Part shown: positions 61,013-64,000 of the stretch, one piece after another
Layout of the letters: each line of letters opens with the position of its first letter
Position numbering within the stretch: position 1 is the first letter of the stretch
Assembly: GCF_004362045.1 (NCBI RefSeq)
Contig: NZ_SNWX01000002.1
Coordinates: 124,001 to 188,000 of the forward strand
Direction: 5' to 3'
Length of the DNA stretch: 64,000 nt
Origin: Halanaerobium saccharolyticum
Lineage (GTDB): Bacteria > Bacillota > Halanaerobiia > Halanaerobiales > Halanaerobiaceae
Translations under genes and position numbers: made by a program
Notes under the pieces: model-generated
What the model was told of the DNA's origin: nothing
Databases searched by the model: none
Seen by the model: the letters and a program-made list of their open reading frames with translations, nothing else

Positions 61013-61052
61013 TCAAAGTTGGATGGTCTATTTTATATGGGGAATGGTTATT

Positions 61053-62114
61053 ATGAAAACTATCAAAAGAATAATAGTGGTTGATCTTTTATATCTGGGA
61101 GATTTGTTATTTGCGCATCCATTTTTTGCAGGTTTAAGGGAGCTTTTTCCTGAGGCCAGGATTGATCTGGCGGCAAATAGTAATTTCGCAGAAATTATGA
61201 GAGCTAATCTCAATTTAGATCATGTTTACAGCTATAATAAAGATTGGACTCCTGCCCGATCTTATAAGTTTGCTAAAAAGCTGAAAATGAATAATTATCA
61301 ACTGGGAATTAATATTCAGGGAAACTGGAGAACTGCTCTGCTTTTAAAACTAATTTCGGCTGATAAAAGTATAGGTTATGGAGGTAAGGGCAGAGGATTA
61401 TTTTTAGATGAGGAAGTTGAAAAAGATATATCTTCTCATATGATAGAATTTTACCTTGAATTTTTAAATCAAATGCAGCAGAGTCGACTGCTGAAAAATT
61501 ATTTTAAAGATAAGAAAAAAGATTTCAGTTTTGAAGAAGATGCTTTTCCAGTTTTAAGTGTTGGTCAAGCTTATCAGCAGAGTGCAGAAAGAAAGCTGAA
61601 GAAAATTGGACTAAAAGATGAGTTTGTTGTTTTAAATACAGGTGGCAGCTGGAAAACAAAACGCTGGCCGGAAGAATATTTTGCAGAAGTTGCCAATCAG
61701 CTGATGGAGAGAGGATATAAAATTCTTTTTGTCGGCGGCCCCTCTGATACTGAAAGAGTAAGTTATATTTTAAATAAAATTGGGAATAAAAAGATGCTCT
61801 ATAATCTAAGCGGTAAAACTTCTTTATTAGAGCTAGCTGCTGTTTTAAAAAAAGCCAGGTTAGTAATTAGTGGTGATACAGGACCGGTTCATGTGGCTGC
61901 TGCAGTTGGAACTAATACAGCCGCTATATTTGGACCTTCTGATGAAAAAAAGTATGCTCCCAGAGGAAGCGGCAAAAATATTGTGATTAAAAATGCCGGC
62001 CTGGAATGTCGTCCCTGTGGTGAGCACGAATGTCCTCTTGAGCATTTTAAGTGCATGCGGGAGCTGAGCCCTGAGATAATGGTCGAAAGAATTGAAAATG
62101 GGGGAATGATATGA
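61053..62114 (+). CDS. GT9 heptosyltransferase, second copy
   Basis: A 353-residue GT9 enzyme: RIIVVDLLYLGDLLFAHPFFAGLRELFPEA in two segments, LGINIQGNWRTALLLK, VLNTGGSWKTKRWPEEYFAEVANQL, GPSDTERV and VISGDTGPVHVAAAVGTNTAAIFGPSDEKKYAP. It has the same terminal cysteine cluster (CRPCGEHECPLEHFKCM) as the first copy, suggesting a bound metal or disulfides. It is only distantly similar to that copy, so the two probably add successive heptoses. ATG 61053 is 8 nt after GGGGAA; ATG 61023 lacks a site. Confidence 0.9.
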   Translation: MKTIKRIIVVDLLYLGDLLFAHPFFAGLRELFPEARIDLAANSNFAEIMRANLNLDHVYSYNKDWTPARSYKFAKKLKMNNYQLGINIQGNWRTALLLKLISADKSIGYGGKGRGLFLDEEVEKDISSHMIEFYLEFLNQMQQSRLLKNYFKDKKKDFSFEEDAFPVLSVGQAYQQSAERKLKKIGLKDEFVVLNTGGSWKTKRWPEEYFAEVANQLMERGYKILFVGGPSDTERVSYILNKIGNKKMLYNLSGKTSLLELAAVLKKARLVISGDTGPVHVAAAVGTNTAAIFGPSDEKKYAPRGSGKNIVIKNAGLECRPCGEHECPLEHFKCMRELSPEIMVERIENGGMI

Positions 62115-62869
62115 TGAAAAACCTTACAGCTTTAGTATTAACTTATAATGAGGAGGATAATATAGCTGACTGCCTGGACAGCATTAACTGGATCGAAAGG
62201 GTTGTTGTAATTGATTCTTATAGTGATGATCGAACAGAGAAAATTTGTCAGCAGTATGATAAAGTAGATTTTTATGAAAATGAATTTAACGATTTTGCCT
62301 CTCAAAGAAATTTTGGACTGGATAAAATTGAAACAGAATGGGTCTTTGTTATTGATGCTGATGAAAGAGTAACTGAGGAATTAAGAGATGAAATAAAAGA
62401 TGTTTTAAATAAGCCTGAGGTAGAAGGTTATGAAATTTCCCGCAAAAATTATTTTTTAGGTAAATGGATTAAATACTGCGGCTGGTATCCTGATTATACT
62501 TTAAGATTATTTAGGAGCAAATATAAATACAAGGGTTTAGTACACGAGTCACCTCAAATAAATGGAAGAATTGATAGGTTAAAAAATGACTTTATTCATT
62601 ATACATATAAAGATTTGGAAAGTTATGTATCTAAAATGAATCAATATACTACTCTTGATGCTGAGAAGAAATATAGTGCTGGCAAAACAGTTGGAATCAG
62701 TTATATTTTAAGTAGACCTTTTCTAGAATTTGTTAAAAAGTATATATTAAAAAGAGGATTTTTGCTTGGAAGCCAGGGTTTGATTTTATCTATTTTATCA
62801 GCATATTATCAATTTCTTAAAAGTGTTAAACTATGGGAACTAAATAAATTTGGAGATGGGAATTTATGA
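62111..62869 (+). CDS. GT2 glycosyltransferase, WaaE/KdtX-like
   Basis: A 252-residue family 2 glycosyltransferase. TALVLTYNEEDNIADCLDSI, VVIDSYSDDRTEKI, DFASQRNFGLD and FVIDADERVTEEL supply the nucleotide-sugar and metal sites; the C-terminal part has a YFLGKWIKYCGWYPDYTLRLF segment. This is the WaaE-like group that adds glucose to inner-core heptose or modifies it. It begins in an overlap with the previous stop (ATG 62111 or 62114) and ends in an ATGA overlap with the next gene. Confidence 0.87.
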   Translation: MMKNLTALVLTYNEEDNIADCLDSINWIERVVVIDSYSDDRTEKICQQYDKVDFYENEFNDFASQRNFGLDKIETEWVFVIDADERVTEELRDEIKDVLNKPEVEGYEISRKNYFLGKWIKYCGWYPDYTLRLFRSKYKYKGLVHESPQINGRIDRLKNDFIHYTYKDLESYVSKMNQYTTLDAEKKYSAGKTVGISYILSRPFLEFVKKYILKRGFLLGSQGLILSILSAYYQFLKSVKLWELNKFGDGNL

Positions 62870-63963
62870 AAAGTATAGTATTTTTAAATACCTGTCCTGT
62901 TTGGGGTGGTGGCGAAAAATGGACTTTTACAACTGCTAAAATTTTAAATGAAGATCCAGAATTTAATGTTTATATTGCTACAGGAAGTGATACTGAATTA
63001 TTTAAGAGAGCAGAAAAAGCAGGAATTAAAACTAAAGAAGTTAAAGTTAAAAGCGGAATAACAGTTTTAAACTTGTTTAAAGTTTTCAGATTTAAAAATT
63101 TTTTGAAAGAAAAAGATATTGATATATTGTTTTTGAATATGTCCCAGGATTTGAAATTTGGTGGGATTACCGGTAAATTAGCTAGTTTGGATAGAATAAT
63201 TTATAGGCGTGGTAGTGCAATCCCGATTAAAGATAGATTTTATAATAAATATTTGTTAACTAAGTGTGTGACAGATATTATTGCTAATTCTAAAGCTACT
63301 AAAGAAACAATATTAAGGAACACATCACATTGGTTAAATGAAGATAAAATTGAGTTAATTTATAATGGGATTGATTTGGCTAAGATTGATAAGGCATTAG
63401 AAAACCCGGTTGATATAGGACAGGAATTTGGAATTGCTGATAATAAGATGATTATAGGAAATATTGGGCGCCTCAGTTATCAAAAAGGGCATGAATTTTT
63501 AATTGAAGCTGTAGAATTATTAAAGCAAGAAAGAAATGACTTTGTTGTTTTAATAATTGGTGATGGAGAAAGAGAAGAAGAATTAAAGAATTTAGTTAGT
63601 GCGAAAGAATTAGATGATTATATAATTTTTACTGGTTTTAGAGATGATGTTTATAATATTTTACCAGGTCTTGATTTTTTAGTACATACTGCAAGATGGG
63701 AAGGTTTTGGTTTTGTAATTGCAGAAGCAATGGCAGCAGGGATACCTGTTGTTAGTACTGATGTTAGTAATATCTCGGAGATAGTTGTTGATGGTGAAAG
63801 TGGTTATTTAGCTGAAGCTAGGAATGTTGAAGATATAGCTTTTAATGTATTGAAAATGATAGATCATAAAAATAAAGATTATTTTGGAAAAAACGGAAGG
63901 AAAATTATAGAAAATAATTACAAAATTAGTATTATGATGGATAAATTTAAAAAAATTATTTAG
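62866..63963 (+). CDS. GT4 glycosyltransferase
   Basis: A 365-residue GT-B fold enzyme. The N-terminal lobe starts IVFLNTCPVWGGGEKWTFTTAK, and the GT4 lobe has IIGNIGRLSYQKGHEFLIEA, FTGFRDDVYNILPGLDFLVHTARWEGFGFVIAEAMA in segments and AAGIPVVSTDVSNISEIV. The E-x7-E motif lies in EGFGFVIAEAM. It is a retaining sugar transferase, probably extending the LPS core. It is lower in GC and runs richer in A and T codons than the Kdo genes, perhaps marking the start of a more variable core region. Confidence 0.88.
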   Translation: MKSIVFLNTCPVWGGGEKWTFTTAKILNEDPEFNVYIATGSDTELFKRAEKAGIKTKEVKVKSGITVLNLFKVFRFKNFLKEKDIDILFLNMSQDLKFGGITGKLASLDRIIYRRGSAIPIKDRFYNKYLLTKCVTDIIANSKATKETILRNTSHWLNEDKIELIYNGIDLAKIDKALENPVDIGQEFGIADNKMIIGNIGRLSYQKGHEFLIEAVELLKQERNDFVVLIIGDGEREEELKNLVSAKELDDYIIFTGFRDDVYNILPGLDFLVHTARWEGFGFVIAEAMAAGIPVVSTDVSNISEIVVDGESGYLAEARNVEDIAFNVLKMIDHKNKDYFGKNGRKIIENNYKISIMMDKFKKII

Positions 63964-63987
63964 CATTAAAATTAAGGAGGGAAATTA

Positions 63988-64000
63988 TTGTCAATTAATA
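63988..64000 (+). CDS. start of a further gene, cut by the window edge
   Basis: GGAGGG at 63977-63982 followed 5 nt later by TTG TCA ATT AAT (residues MSIN) suggests the next gene of the LPS run; nothing can be said about its product. Confidence 0.4.

Noticed and set aside
1-64000. tRNA, rRNA, CRISPR arrays, prophage or replication origin.
   Set aside because: I looked for these on both strands and saw no cloverleaf genes, spaced direct-repeat arrays, phage structural genes or DnaA-box clusters.

Overview
Organism. The window is AT-rich and densely coded, with strong Shine-Dalgarno sites, frequent TTG starts and many intrinsic terminators, as in Firmicutes. It carries Rex, a TRAP-type trp leader and a HutP-family protein (Firmicutes traits), rubrerythrin plus superoxide reductase (anaerobe traits), and a nearly complete lipid A/Kdo/heptose lipopolysaccharide cluster. 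Binding proteins have plain signal peptides without a lipobox, as expected for a true periplasm. Together this points to an anaerobic diderm Firmicute of the Halanaerobiales (Halanaerobium-like). The taxon is inference; no rRNA is present.

Layout. 1-9952: end of an ABC ATPase, a dihydropyrimidinase, rex (reverse) with its own operator, a Lon-like protease, nagA, an Hsp20, an amino-acid racemase paired with a LysO-type exporter, and msrC. 9994-11552: an intact IS4-family insertion sequence with perfect 27-bp inverted repeats and a 9-bp target duplication. 11595-17913: a HAD hydrolase, a GH65 disaccharide phosphorylase, two ZIP metal transporters and an NmrA-like reductase, with Fur-family-like boxes between them. 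17973-25325: the trpEGDCFBA operon behind a leader holding exactly 11 NAG triplets at 5-nt spacing (TRAP site), a terminator, a 223-nt nested foldback of unknown role, and a second terminator-like hairpin.

25485-35419: small stress proteins (PH-like, flavodoxin-like, CsbD, DUF1328), a chemoreceptor, a DUF1349 protein, two hydrolases, duplicated cold-shock genes with matching leaders, and typA. 35570-43666: an MDR oxidoreductase, rubrerythrin and superoxide reductase, the pseudouridine catabolic pair psuK-psuG, and two peptide-type permeases with a binding protein but no ATPases. 43815-46014: a split permease under a CsoR/CstR-like palindrome and a secreted low-complexity protein; then pgi.

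47681-64000: a co-directional run of about 16 kb. It starts with a membrane pseudokinase-like protein, nadE, a BtuF-like binding protein and a HutP-family protein. It continues into msbA, a DUF374 acyltransferase, lpxK, kdsB, kdsA, kdsD, lpxL, waaA, two GT9 heptosyltransferases, a GT2 and a GT4. These build and export Kdo-lipid A and extend the core. kdsC and lpxABCD are not here.

Most notable: the TRAP leader with its extra foldback, the HutP-family gene preceded by NAG triplets and a hairpin, the pseudokinase fused to a membrane anchor and outer domain, the CsoR/CstR-like site on the split permease, and a quasi-palindromic inverted duplication of the 3' end of a heptosyltransferase gene inside the LPS operon.
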